A stretch of DNA of 64,000 bases, taken from Datnioides undecimradiatus. Taxonomy: Eukaryota > Chordata > Actinopteri > Lobotiformes > Datnioididae. This document shows positions 53,001 to 61,883 of this stretch, piece after piece. The position numbers were made by a program, and so were the translations under genes. The notes below the pieces were generated by a model that was not told where the DNA came from, did no database searches, and worked only from the letters and a program-made list of their open reading frames with translations. Position 1 is the stretch's first letter. Every line of letters begins with the position of its first letter. Location: contig WARS01000009.1 of NCBI GenBank assembly GCA_008933995.1, forward strand, positions 3,442,001 through 3,506,000. Direction: 5' to 3'.

Positions 53001-53456
53001 TTTTTTCATTCCTGTTAATTTCTTAAAATTATGAAAATATAACAGACATATCAGAAACGGTGTTCAGAGTGATGGATCACACAAGTCATCCTAGTTTCAG
53101 GTCTCTGTTGTTGCTAATGGACACAAAACATCTGATTAAGAGCACCGTGATTTACAAGAGTTGTAAATTACAATAGAGCTTTGTATATAACCAAAATATA
53201 TTCAGTATAAGTGCCGAAGGGTTAAAACAACATAAGCAAATAGAAACACACGCCAGGACAGTTTTTCTATATTTATGAGGACTGTATTTTAAACTGTGAC
53301 TAACATCATATACAGCAAAGAGCTGGCTTTTTGGTCCCAGTGCTGGGACCCCATGAAGATACAATAGTATGGTTAAAATCCTTACCCGTGTGCTGGTTCA
53401 TTGGTGGCACTCCGACCTCTGATGAGAGGCTGGGTTGGGGTCTCGGGGTCGGTCAT
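49978..53456 (-). CDS. cd74: CD74-like MHC class II invariant chain, 196 aa (join 53456..53386, 52312..52149, 51308..51238, 50805..50775, 50649..50440, 50021..49978)
   Basis: Six minus-strand exons with matching phases give 591 nt. Domains in order: cytosolic tail of about 30 residues with a QPLI dileucine-like sorting signal; a membrane anchor around 31-52 (GFTLLACVLIVGQAMIAYFL), whose GQA..AYFL matches mammalian invariant chain; a short lumenal helix (SLEDQSNDLKSEM); a CLIP-like segment (ARIQMQAPMQSLPIF); a 10-residue linker exon; a thyroglobulin type-1 domain with six Cys and the CWCV signature; and a short tail LPDVIA. Family role: the invariant chain blocks the class II groove through CLIP and routes class II to endosomes; the Tg1 domain modulates cathepsins. 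The odd point is that the roughly 60-residue trimerisation domain normally between CLIP and Tg1 has no exon here. An upstream X/Y-box-like promoter supports co-regulation with class II genes. Teleosts have several invariant-chain genes; which paralogue this is remains open. Confidence 0.9.
50440..50649 (-). CDS. cd74: cd74 coding exon 5 (thyroglobulin type-1 domain)
   Basis: 210 nt, donor gtgaga. Six cysteines with spacing C...C...C...C.C...C and the CWCV core (SVCWCVNPANGEQIPGS) define a Tg type-1 domain, as in the p41-type invariant chain. A second acceptor 11 nt further in (ccacag) would break the frame with exon 4. Confidence 0.93.
50775..50805 (-). CDS. cd74: cd74 coding exon 4 (short linker)
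   Basis: 31 nt, acceptor gtattgcag, donor gtgtgt, encoding EASTGATEKS plus one base. The phase (0 in, 1 out) fits exons 3 and 5 only if the exon 5 acceptor at 50,650 is used. It sits where the trimerisation-domain exons would be expected. Confidence 0.7.
51238..51308 (-). CDS. cd74: cd74 coding exon 3 (CLIP-like)
   Basis: 71 nt, acceptor ggctgtag, donor gtaaaa. It encodes GARIQMQAPMQSLPIFNIDS and DE-type acidic ending. MQSLP aligns with human MQALP at the end of CLIP. The segment appears one residue shorter than human between the Met anchors. Confidence 0.88.
52149..52312 (-). CDS. cd74: cd74 coding exon 2 (membrane anchor)
   Basis: 164 nt, acceptor cactggcag, donor gtgagg, ending in phase 1. 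It contains the only membrane segment and the start of the lumenal stalk. Confidence 0.93.
53386..53456 (-). CDS. cd74: cd74 coding exon 1 (cytosolic tail)
   Basis: ATG at 53,456-53,454; 23 codons plus 2 nt, donor gtaagg. It encodes MTDPETPTQPLIRGRS and onward. LI at residues 11-12 is the likely endosomal sorting signal. The acidic residue usually four before it is replaced by Pro; the nearest acid is E5. Confidence 0.9.
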
Positions 53457-53643
53457 CTTCACAATAACACAAACCTGTAAACACACACACACGCATGTTT
53501 TACAACACAGAACAGGATGCTGATAACACCACACGCACTCAGAGTCAGCACGTAAAATAAAATTTAAATAATACCTTATTTCAGGTCAGGTTGCAAGCTG
53601 TTTCGCAAATATCAATGGCAGACTTAAGTTTAGTTTTTACCTT
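53457..53643 (-). other. cd74 5'UTR with a predicted intron
   Basis: A donor (TTTAAG|gtaaaaac, exon end 53,641) and an acceptor (gtgtttacag, exon restart 53,474) predict a 166-bp 5'UTR intron. It leaves an 18-nt UTR piece before the ATG. Confidence 0.5.
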
Positions 53644-53682
53644 AAATTCAGAGGTGGCACAGGAACTAAGATCAATAGGCGG

Positions 53683-53695
53683 GGAAAACCGAAAT
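53683..53695 (+). promoter_or_regulatory. ISRE/IRF-like site in cd74 promoter
   Basis: GGAAAACCGAAAT is close to the GAAANNGAAA interferon-response core. It lies between the predicted 5'UTR donor and the X/Y module, as expected of an interferon-inducible antigen-presentation gene. Confidence 0.35.
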
Positions 53696-53750
53696 TCACA
53701 ACCTAGCAAACGAATTGTCCTCTGACTGCGTCGCTTCTCAAACGTAATTT

Positions 53751-53790
53751 CTGATTGGTTCCTGGTGATGATGCATCATCTGTTACCAGG
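53751..53790 (-). promoter_or_regulatory. MHC class II-type X/Y promoter module upstream of cd74
   Basis: On the cd74 strand, CCTGGTAACAGATG (53,790-53,777) fits the X1 box bound by RFX. It runs into a CRE-like X2 (TGATGCATCATC). A Y-type CCAAT site, AACCAATCAG (53,760-53,751), follows 7 nt later. These motifs, bound by RFX, CREB and NF-Y and read by CIITA, are the hallmark of class II and invariant-chain promoters. The whole X region (53,761-53,790) is an imperfect palindrome, CCTGGTGATGATG against CATCATC...TACCAGG. The S box was not identified. Confidence 0.65.
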
Positions 53791-53799
53791 GGCAGAGTA

Positions 53800-54800
53800 T
53801 CAAGCTATCTCGCTATCTTGAGACTGGTTGTGATGTTTGCAATCTCTTTATATTGTTAAGATTTGTCATCAGTTACACATTAGCTGACATAAAATAACGT
53901 AAAATGATACAGTAGTGATGATAGGAAGATATAAAACATACATTAATTTGGAAGCGTACAAATAAATAACTTTTCTAATCCATTCTGGATAAATTTACGG
54001 GGAATGGCATTTAGTATAAGACATAATACATAATTTCAATAATAATATAATGTATGTTAGTATTAGTGTCTTGGTAATAGTAGAATTTCATGTACTACAT
54101 TCTTTTCTGGGTTTAGGCACTGCATCTGCACTGATAATGTTTACACTTTGGATCTGTGTTTGCAATAAAATTGATAAGATTCATAGATTGATAATTTTGC
54201 AGTTCAGGATGGATAAATCCTTCAATCACAAACACTTTATTGCCCCTGATAATAGGTCCTGACCCAGTTTTTAGCTCCCACAGAAATTAGATACCTTGTT
54301 CTCTAACTGGTCTGTATAGTGATTCTAATACAGTATGTGTATGTACAAATGTGTCCCTGCTGTACTTTCAGACCAACTCTGAATTAATCCACTAACCTAC
54401 ATTTATTCAAACAAAGGTTATAAGAAAATTGACCCAGACTAGTCCAAGGTATCTGATGGATATTGTCCTATAGACAAAAAGACCATTGTAATAAGCCAAA
54501 GCAACTATTTAGGTTTTGGTTTGTTTTAATTTTGGGAACAAAAATAGTTGCCACAACTGAATAAACAATGAAACTTTTACGTGCCTGAAGCAGGAACTGA
54601 AAGCTCAGTGGTAGACAAGGGGGAATACAGTGAGCTAGTTGAGCAATTACTGTAGGTCCAAGCAATGTCCATGAAATCAGTCAGAATGCATTATTAATAT
54701 ATATGACAGATTCAGTTACACACAAGGAAACTGGCTGAATTTACAACAAAGTTTCCTTGTCATCTTGTATCAGTTCATTTTCAGACAGAAAAGGCTAAGA
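53800..54800. other. intergenic sequence between divergent cd74 and srbd1
   Basis: AT-rich sequence with no recognised gene or RNA. Confidence 0.5.
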
Positions 54801-54808
54801 ACATTGGG

Positions 54809-54809
<1 letters not shown>

Positions 54810-54849
<40 letters not shown>
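54810..54849 (+). repeat. (ATCT)n array, 10 units
   Basis: Perfect tetranucleotide array at the left border of a diverged transposon-like region. Confidence 0.97.
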
Positions 54850-55239
54850 AGATGAACAGTGGATGCTGATTTTTTGAAAATTAATACTATTAAAGCTTCT
54901 TGAATTAGGAAACCAAAATGAGGAACATGTTTATAGTTAATCCACTGCAATACACCTCAGTGAGAATGATAAGGAGCCTGTAAGATAACTTTCCAACCAA
55001 ACAGGATGAAAATTCATCCATTGTTATAACTTTAAAGACTTTTGGATGTGTCATTGGCTTGACCCATACTGTTGTAGGAAACATGCATTTGTGCTGTACA
55101 AGGAGAATCATAAGAATGCCAATAAGGACTTTCTGTGGTAGTTTGTGTAATTGTATGACAATGTAGAATTAATGGGATTATAAGACAGTATGGATATGAA
55201 AGATGGAGGATCCAGAGGTATTGCAACCCAAGAAGAACA

Positions 55240-55870
55240 TAAATTATGTATTGAACAAGCTATTTACAAAAACAGAACTGAACCTCTCTATAAGAAAATT
55301 AAAGACTAGACAAAGATCTGAGAAAGAGAGAGCGTGAGAAATTGTCAAAAATCTGAAAGGAAACTGTGACAGTTCCAATACTCCAAACTGGAAAAGATAC
55401 ACAAACCCAGCAGATTACTGACCAATTGCCAATACAGAAAATAATACATTGATGGACAACATATAAAAAAGAGAGGAAAGGATGATGGATTTATAGAGGT
55501 TTAATGAAGAGGAGCAGGAGAGATCAAAACTTGGATTAGGACACACTGGACTAAATGGCATTGTTTTTGTGATAGATAAACATACAATACAATACAATAC
55601 AATACAATACAATACAATACAATACAATACAATACAGGCAAATGTAAGAAGAGGAACCTCAAAAAGATAAAAGTACACTTAGATCTGCTAGATATTCTTC
55701 AAAAGACCTCAAACGTGTGTTAGAAAATCCTATTTCACGATCAGTTTTAATGAATGCTGTAAGCACGCCATATCAGTTGGTGGCGGTAAAGCGCCAATGC
55801 GCCAACTGTTAATATATACATCATAGAAGAAGAAGTGAAACACGAACAGCAGAAGAAGAAGAGACGAGGG
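55240..55870 (+). pseudogene. decayed LINE 3' part (RNase H-region remnant, 3'UTR and GAA-rich tail)
   Basis: Around 55,515-55,583 the translation ERSKLGLGHTGLNGIVFVID, then KH, matches the conserved C-terminal LINE motif R.RLGHTGLN...LIGKH. After the pentanucleotide repeat comes GKCKKRNL, resembling the GxCxxC that normally follows. The block near 55,770 (gttggtggcggtaaagcgcc, then aatgcgccaactgtt) followed by agaagaagaag is the typical 3' end of a teleost LINE family as I remember it. Stops and frameshifts abound. The left border is uncertain; sequence back to about 54,850 may belong to the same element. Confidence 0.6.
55583..55636 (+). repeat. (AATAC)n pentanucleotide microsatellite, about 10 units
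   Basis: Perfect array inserted or expanded inside the LINE remnant, between the codons for KH and the downstream GKC. Confidence 0.97.
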
Positions 55871-55899
55871 AGGCAGAGAAGAAGACGAAGAAGAAGAAG

Positions 55900-55954
55900 C
55901 AGCGTGGATTCTGCTTCACCTGCTACGACATACAGTAATTTGAGCATTTCAAAG
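55900..55954 (+). other. srbd1 non-coding first exon (start approximate)
   Basis: A donor TTCAAAG|gtatgg at 55,954/55,955 precedes the first coding exon, which begins directly at its acceptor, so an upstream 5'UTR exon is required. The transcription start is not visible. The GAA-rich LINE tail abuts this exon. Confidence 0.5.
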
Positions 55955-56349
55955 GTATGGAGGTGCAACTAGTTTTTTTAGACTAAATGTCATGCGGGGA
56001 AATAATGCCACAAATGAGTATGACACGTTGCCGGCTAACTTGGCCAGCGTCAGAGCGAGGCGCCAAATTTGAAATTACAGCTAACCTAAACATAGCTAGA
56101 CCGGCTAGCAAACATTTGTAATTTAATGTTCCCTGCGGTTACTACGGCTCAAGCTAACACACGTACAACAGCTGTCTAACTGCCATTCGCCAAATAAAGA
56201 CATAAGTTATGACGTTAGCTGGTTTAACTGGGGGGACACCATTTCACTCCCACCGATGCAAGTGTTCAACCAGTGCCCATACATTTAACGTTGGGGTTTT
56301 TTTTATACCACTTTGATGTAACGCTAGCTAAATAAACACTGTCCAACAG

Positions 56350-56408
56350 ATGATGCGAAGACAGCGCGCGACAACTGCTAAAGCTGTGAAGTACGTGGAC
56401 TCAGAGCT
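56350..56408 (+). CDS. srbd1: srbd1 coding exon 1
   Basis: Acceptor ccaacag, then ATGATG; 59 nt ending two bases into a Leu codon, donor gtaagt. It encodes MMRRQRATTAKAVKYVDSE. This is a basic N-terminus. Confidence 0.85.
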
Positions 56409-59323
56409 GTAAGTGATTTTCATCCATCCATCCATCCATCCATCCATCCATTTCATTCACAGCAGATATTTTCTTCATTAACAGTTGATTTTGGCAACAG
56501 CAGCATGTTGGTGCTCAGGTATCTATCTTCCTCGTGTTCGCAGTTTGCTGGATCGCCAGTCCATCACAGGGATAATTGAGACAAACATACGCATACTTCT
56601 GTGTTTTCAGTGTACTGACATAGTGACGGAAAACATATCGTTCCCCACTCTTTACCTACTCTAACAGGTCCTTTTCTCAGACAGCTAGTAGTGAAGAGGA
56701 TAACGATGAATGGAGGCCGCCAGAGCCAAAGGCAGCAGCCACGAGCAAGACTGCTGCACACCCTGCAGCAGGGGAAAAGAAAGCACCTGCTAGGAGAATT
56801 GCCAAACAGCCTAAAGCTCCCAAAGTGCCTAAAGACCCTAAGCCAAGGGCACCACGCAAACCTGCGGCAGACAGAAACACAAACGCAGCTAAAGACCGGA
56901 AGGATTCTGGTGCACCGAGGTTGGCTGGAGCAAAAAGAAAGAAAAAAGATGAGGGCCAAACGGCTGATAAGACTGGAGAAGACAAAGGGGAAGAAAACAA
57001 CAAACCTCTGGGTGGAGAGAGGGCCAAAGAGAGTGACTCAAATATCAGAATAAAAGAGGAGGTAAGACTCTTGGACTCTATAGAATAGGCAACAATTATA
57101 ACTACAGGTTTGTTAGCTAGTTTACTTGTAGTTGACAACTGAATTTTAAATATTTTCTGAAATGTGCTGCATCTAGATGAGTTAGTTGAATAAATCCAGT
57201 CAACTTTGCTGAATTCTGCTGATGATGTGAAATACTACTTATCCCATAACTAATCTCACTTTTTCAATGCATGTTTATTTTTTTTGGGGGGGGGGATTTT
57301 GTTCTGTAACTCTTGTTTTTTCTTGTAGAGGACGTCATTTATTCTACCAGAGGCCCACCAAGCAGACGAATTGGCAGGTGAGGGGTCTTCACTATCTGGG
57401 TTTAGAGCAAAGAAAGAGGAAGAGGAGGATTTCACATTTGGTGAGCCTTGTCAGAAGAAACAGAGGACCAGCGGTGCCTGCCTGGGACAACCAGTTGCTC
57501 TACCATCACCAGAGGCAGAAGCTCTGAGGAATGAACTCAATATGAACTGGGACTTGATAGAGGTATTGTGGGATATGTTGGTGTGTTTTTATGTGTGGGG
57601 AAAGTGTTAGGTTCTATATAAGGTGCTGAGAGCACCCATAACCACCACCAACCCAAACAGCGCATTTCACATTTATATCTCCGTTAGCAAAAGTAAGTAA
57701 GCCACCTTAAGAGGACACTAGGACATTGTTGCCAACAATACAATTAAACCACAAAGCCTTATTGCTTATAATCTTTTGATGGTGGCATTACCATTTTTTA
57801 TTTTTACAATTATTCAATTCAAAATATTCAATTTGTTTTTATAAATGTACTGTTTAAATATGTACTTTTGGCCTTCTCCTCAGCTGTTGTCCATCCTGAC
57901 ATGTGTGGAGAAATGGGTGTGTCAAAATATCATTCTGCTGCTTCGCGAGGAAAACACCGTACCATTCATGGTGCGATATCGCAAAGATATGATTAACCAC
58001 ATGGATGCCGACGCTGTCAGAGACGTTCAGCTGGTGTTTGAGGAGTTATGGTAGGACAAATCTCAAACTGACAAATCTTACAAATAAAAGCTTATATACA
58101 ACTCTGGTGATATGTTACATGAGCTGAGCAGGATGTTTCATTTCCAGGCAGCGTTTTTAAAAGTGGCCACTAGGTGGTGCTAGTGGTCAAGCTTTGAGGC
58201 CTGAAACAATATCAGTTATGTGGGACTGTGTAAAATGTTCAAATCCATATCACTTCATTTTACGTGTGGTCTTTTTTTCCATGGTGGACATAATTTGTTT
58301 TTGTTCATTTGTGTGCCTGTGTTTGTTCAGCTCTCTAGCTAAGAAGACCCAGTCTGTGATCCAGACTCTGAATAAGGATGGCGTTTTGACAGCTGAGCTG
58401 GAACAAAACTTGAGGAGTTGCCGATCAGCTGATGAACTGGATCATGTGGTCAGAATCACATTTTTATGCTGAAGCAATACTTATCATTAAGCGTGATTTG
58501 GACTTTTCCTTCGCAATCGTCTCAGTCCGGCGCTTCTGTCTTTTCCTTTCTGTAGTACTCTCCATATAAGAAAGGCAGTAAGCTGACGAAGGCTCGCAGG
58601 GCCAAGGCACTTGGCCTTGAGGCGGCTGTCTCTGCACTAATGGACACACCACATTCTCTGGATTTAAGGGCATGGGTAAAGTCTGGTACTGAAGGTACGA
58701 TGTAAACACATCCCCCCAAAATTAGGAGTTTTATTGTGTGTATATATATCTTAATTAAATATATAACTGAAGGTTAGGTATAATTCTGAAAAATATTCAT
58801 GCTAGCTATTTATATGATCAGATTTTGAACTGTTTAGGATATTACTTGACTTAACCTAATAGTCAGCGATGGTAATATTTGCCCTTGCAGATTTAAAGAG
58901 CTCATTAAAAGGGCACACAGGTTCTGTTTGTAAGTATCATATGCATGTGCTTGTGTCAGGTCTGTCATCGATGGAAGAAGTGGCTGCAGGTGTACAGAAT
59001 ATCTTGGCTGATATGATAGCCAAAGACCCCGAGACACTCACCTACGTGAAAACATTGTGAGAAAGTATCCACATGCACACAACCTTTTTTATTTTGATGT
59101 TTTGTAATATTTGATTTTCATAGTTGTCTATTTCAGGTGTGAGAACAGCTTTGTGACCATCCAGTCCTCTGTGTCCAAGTCGGCATTAAAGGAAAAAGAG
59201 CAGGAGAAGTTTGCCCAAGGCCAGAAAAACCCAGGGGCCCAGCAAAGCAAAAGCAAGGACATTGACAAGTTCCATCTCTACTTTGACTTCACCTGCAACA
59301 TTCAGCGCATCCAGTCCCATCAG
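56350..59323 (+). CDS. srbd1: srbd1, S1 RNA-binding domain protein 1 (Tex family), N-terminal 465 codons (join 56350..56408, 56668..57061, 57329..57562, 57884..58050, 58331..58448, 58556..58694, 58960..59056, 59137..59323)
   Basis: Eight exons splice to 1,395 nt with all phases consistent. The first ~230 residues are a low-complexity, highly basic/acidic tail (SEEDNDEW, many Lys/Pro/Ala, KRKKKDEG) typical of nuclear proteins. Then the Tex-like N-domain follows: MNWDLIELLS, WVCQNIILLLREENTVPFMV, RYRKDMINHMDADAVRDVQL, LDHVYSPYKKGSKLTKARRA, LGLEAAVSALM, GVQNILADMIAKDPETL and a Lys-rich stretch ending FTCNIQRIQSHQ. These match human SRBD1 in order, and the last exon ends at the same point as the human HHHQ junction. 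The YqgF-like, helix-hairpin-helix and C-terminal S1 domains of the family lie beyond the window (human length about 995). SRBD1 is a predicted RNA/DNA-binding protein of poorly known function. The start is the first of two tandem ATGs at the exon's 5' end. Confidence 0.95.
56421..56450 (+). repeat. (CATC)n array, 7 units
   Basis: Perfect tetranucleotide run 12 bp inside the first coding-exon donor of srbd1. Confidence 0.95.
56668..57061 (+). CDS. srbd1: srbd1 coding exon 2 (low-complexity tail)
   Basis: 394 nt, acceptor tctaacag, donor gtaaga. Ser/Glu/Asp start (TASSEEDNDEWRPPEP), then Lys/Pro/Ala-rich disorder. Antisense reading gives a 153-codon shadow frame. Confidence 0.93.
57329..57562 (+). 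CDS. srbd1: srbd1 coding exon 3
   Basis: 234 nt, phase 0 both ends. It contains EEEEDFTFGEPCQKK (human: DDDFTFGQSALKK) and ends NMNWDLIE. An internal GCAG|gtgagg could act as an alternative donor after about 48 nt but would remove conserved residues. Confidence 0.93.
57884..58050 (+). CDS. srbd1: srbd1 coding exon 4 (Tex N-domain)
   Basis: 167 nt, acceptor ttctcctcag, donor gtagga. It carries the best-conserved block WVCQNIILLLREENTVPFMV and RYRKDMINHMDADAVRDVQL. Confidence 0.97.
58167..58180 (+). promoter_or_regulatory. CTCF-like motif in srbd1 intron
   Basis: CCACTAGGTGGTGC differs from the CTCF core at one position (T for C at position 12). Confidence 0.3.
58331..58448 (+). CDS. srbd1: srbd1 coding exon 5
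   Basis: 118 nt, acceptor gtttgttcag, donor gtcaga (non-consensus +3). It encodes SLAKKTQSVIQTLNKDGVLT through ADELDHV, with Tex-like helical spacing. Confidence 0.93.
58556..58694 (+). CDS. srbd1: srbd1 coding exon 6
   Basis: 139 nt, acceptor tttctgtag, donor gtacga. It encodes YSPYKKGSKLTKARRAKALG, matching the PYK.G.K.TKA.RA motif of Tex proteins. Confidence 0.95.
58960..59056 (+). CDS. srbd1: srbd1 coding exon 7
   Basis: 97 nt, acceptor cttgtgtcag, donor gtgaga. It encodes GLSSMEEVAAGVQNILADMI and AKDPETLTYVKT. Confidence 0.95.
59137..59323 (+). CDS. srbd1: srbd1 coding exon 8 (last in window)
   Basis: 187 nt, acceptor ctatttcag, donor gtaaga, ending in phase 0 after FTCNIQRIQSHQ. The Lys/Gln-rich insert (KEKEQEKFAQGQKNPGAQQS) is longer than in human. 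Confidence 0.95.
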
Positions 59324-60584
59324 GTAAGACCAGTCACACAACTGATCTCATGTACATCCATCCATCCCTTCCTTCTGTTCTTACTTCATTTGTGTCTAGC
59401 TTTTAAGCTGTTAAATGTTTCTCTCAATCCACTGGTTGTCAGTAGAGCCGTTAGAAAAACATTTTCAAACATACTATAAAAAAATACTATAAAAACTTTA
59501 AAATCTTACTCAGTGTTTTACTAAACACAAACTAACAAACAAAAAGCAACAAAGATATTTTACTTCATTTAGGAAACATAAGTTTACTGTGTAGACAACA
59601 GTTCCAATGTGCACCTTTCTATCTCCTCCTCCCTCAGAGCAAGTACCAACCTTAACAATATGACTGAGGGGGCAAACAATAACACACAGCTTAACAAATA
59701 TATATGAGATGAGGAAACATGAGAAAGCACAAATCATTTATGTATGCTGGACCATACCAGAGGTCGTTCACGCCTGTACCTTGTGTTTTTAGTTTCCTGA
59801 TACTCTCACACTGGAGATGAGCGTTCATACACCTGTGGAAATATAAATACACACATACACACACACATAAAAATTTGACCTATTGTAGGGTGACCATGGA
59901 TGGACAGAAAAACCAACAATAACGGCCAACCATAAAACACACACGCCATCTGTTTGTGTTTGTGTCATTTCTGTCTGCTTCCTGCATGTCTCCTCTGAAT
60001 GCTCGCCATGTCAGTCGCAGTTAGCCTTGTCCGTGCCTCCATATTTACCCCTGCTCTGCCTCCTCTGCTCCCCCTCTCTCCCTCTAGTGACTAGTGGGTT
60101 ACTCAGAGTTGGTCCCGGGCCTCATGTGTCACCACAGCTTCCATCACCCGCTGCCTCTCTGCCACACCACACTCTCTGGCAACCGCACTCTGCCCTACAG
60201 TCATTCAGTCACGTACACATACATGCCCGCGCACACACTTGTGCACACACTTGCTCACACACAAGCACACCCTGCAAGTCCCCTCATTCTCTCCTCTTAA
60301 CATATGTGACATGTCCCCTGCCGACATGCCATTGGATTAGGAAGCTTTGATTGACAGGCGCTCTCATGTAGTGACAGCTACTGCTGCTGGGCCTATGGGT
60401 GAACGAAAGGAAGGGAGAGGGAGTGGGGGTGGTATAAAGAAGAAGAGAATGAATAGAGGAGTGACGTTAAGGTGCGTCCGTCACTTATCTATCTTGCTCC
60501 GCTCTGATCGGCCTCCCTCCCTTTTTTCTGACTTAACCTCAGCCCTCCAATCCAGTCCACACCTCCCCTTTTCCCTCTCCAGTG

Positions 60585-60765
60585 TATGAGAGGCCTATAA
60601 TTCGATGACTCGCCTTTGTCATGGAGCGTTAATCTACAGGCTGCTGTGACCCTGCTAGCTGTCGGATTCCGGCTAAAATGAACCTTTTCTAGCCGTCAAG
60701 TTGTCGGGAAGGGGGAGCAGGTGGGAGATGTGTTTTGACAGGAGGCATGTGTGTAAGCACACACT
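60585..60765. promoter_or_regulatory. candidate conserved intronic element in srbd1
   Basis: A non-repetitive block (gcctataattcgatgactcg, tttgtcatggagcgttaatc, caggctgctgtgaccctgct) stands out from simple-repeat-rich surroundings and lacks an open frame. The inference is from texture only. Confidence 0.3.
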
Positions 60766-61164
60766 TGCCCGTTTGCTCTAGCACATTTTATGAAGCCCCA
60801 GCTCCGGTGGCTTGTTGAGGGGAAATGGACGGGGCATTGTATGACAGGAGTGATAGGAAAACATTATAGTTGGTCCAATGAACATGCAAGTTCACCTCTA
60901 CTAAGGAAAAACAACACTATGGTGGCAGACAAAACAGAACAGAAAAGACCTTACATGCTTACGTTACATCCAAAAAAATCAAATGATGCAGGAAATAAAA
61001 TTTGAATGGAGGTATTGGGAAGATTCATTGGATTAGGCTAAGACATACAAATTTAGTATACTATGTAAAGCCAGAAGTAACACTATAGAATGATGAAACA
61101 TGAACATTTGGTGTTCATTATCTGCTTCAAAAGTTAAAAAATTATTGTGCTGAAGCTATTTTTT

Positions 61165-61400
61165 ATCAGCTGATTAATCTCTTGATTAATTGATTAGTTG
61201 TTTAGGCTTTAAAGTACTCTGTGAACGTTGTCCACCCACAAACAGTAATTTTCAAATCCTTATAAGAAAATCTGCACATTCTCTCTATTTAAAAGCTTTT
61301 CTTCTTAGAAAATTACTGAAACCATCCATTTAAAATGGTTAAAGATAAATTTTATAATTTATGGACTAATTGATTAATTGGCTAATCATTTTAGCCCTAA
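61165..61400. repeat. degraded percomorph interspersed repeat
   Basis: Both ends carry attaat-rich blocks typical, from memory, of an abundant teleost repeat: cagctgattaatctcttgat, then taattgattagttgtttagg at the left; gactaattgattaattggct and aatcattttagccct at the right. The ends are partly inverted relative to each other. Confidence 0.45.
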
Positions 61401-61863
61401 AAAAGGATTTTTCTTTTGAAGAGTTATGGACTATATATCCACTGATGTATGCATTCAAAAAATTATGCAGCAGTTCTATAAATTCCTCTAAAGTTGGTGT
61501 GCAGAGGGTGGTATTCAGTACGTCTGAAAGCATGAGCCATTTGACATATCTAGTAGAGATGGTTAGCTCAGATTTAATTCCATCAGATTTGATTTGAGGC
61601 CTTCTTCGAAGGATAGGCATTTACCTTATAGCTATTAGCAGCCGGTACGCTCTTGAGTATGCCAAGGCGGATTTGTTGACTGTGCAGTGGGGTATTTTTA
61701 ATGCGATTTGTGTTGTGATCAAACAGTAGTTTAGCGCTCTGGTCTGGGGCTCGCCTGCAGAGGAGCTTTGGTAAATGGAACTGCTTCATCAATTAAACAC
61801 TTGTTTTTGATGGACAGGTGGAGAAAATGTTTTATTTACACTGTCACACACACAAACACTTGA

Positions 61864-61883
61864 TGTGTGTGTGTGTGTGTGTG
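61864..61883 (+). repeat. (GT)n microsatellite, about 10 units
   Basis: Uninterrupted GT run in srbd1 intron. Confidence 0.9.

Noticed and set aside
56677..57138. 153-codon minus-strand open frame
   Set aside because: Exact antisense of srbd1 coding exon 2. Its composition (Ser/Leu/Phe/Ala) mirrors the Lys/Glu/Ala-rich sense strand.
61550..61620. tRNA-like words (ggttagctcag)
   Set aside because: No matching acceptor stem, anticodon arm or TPsiC arm follows.
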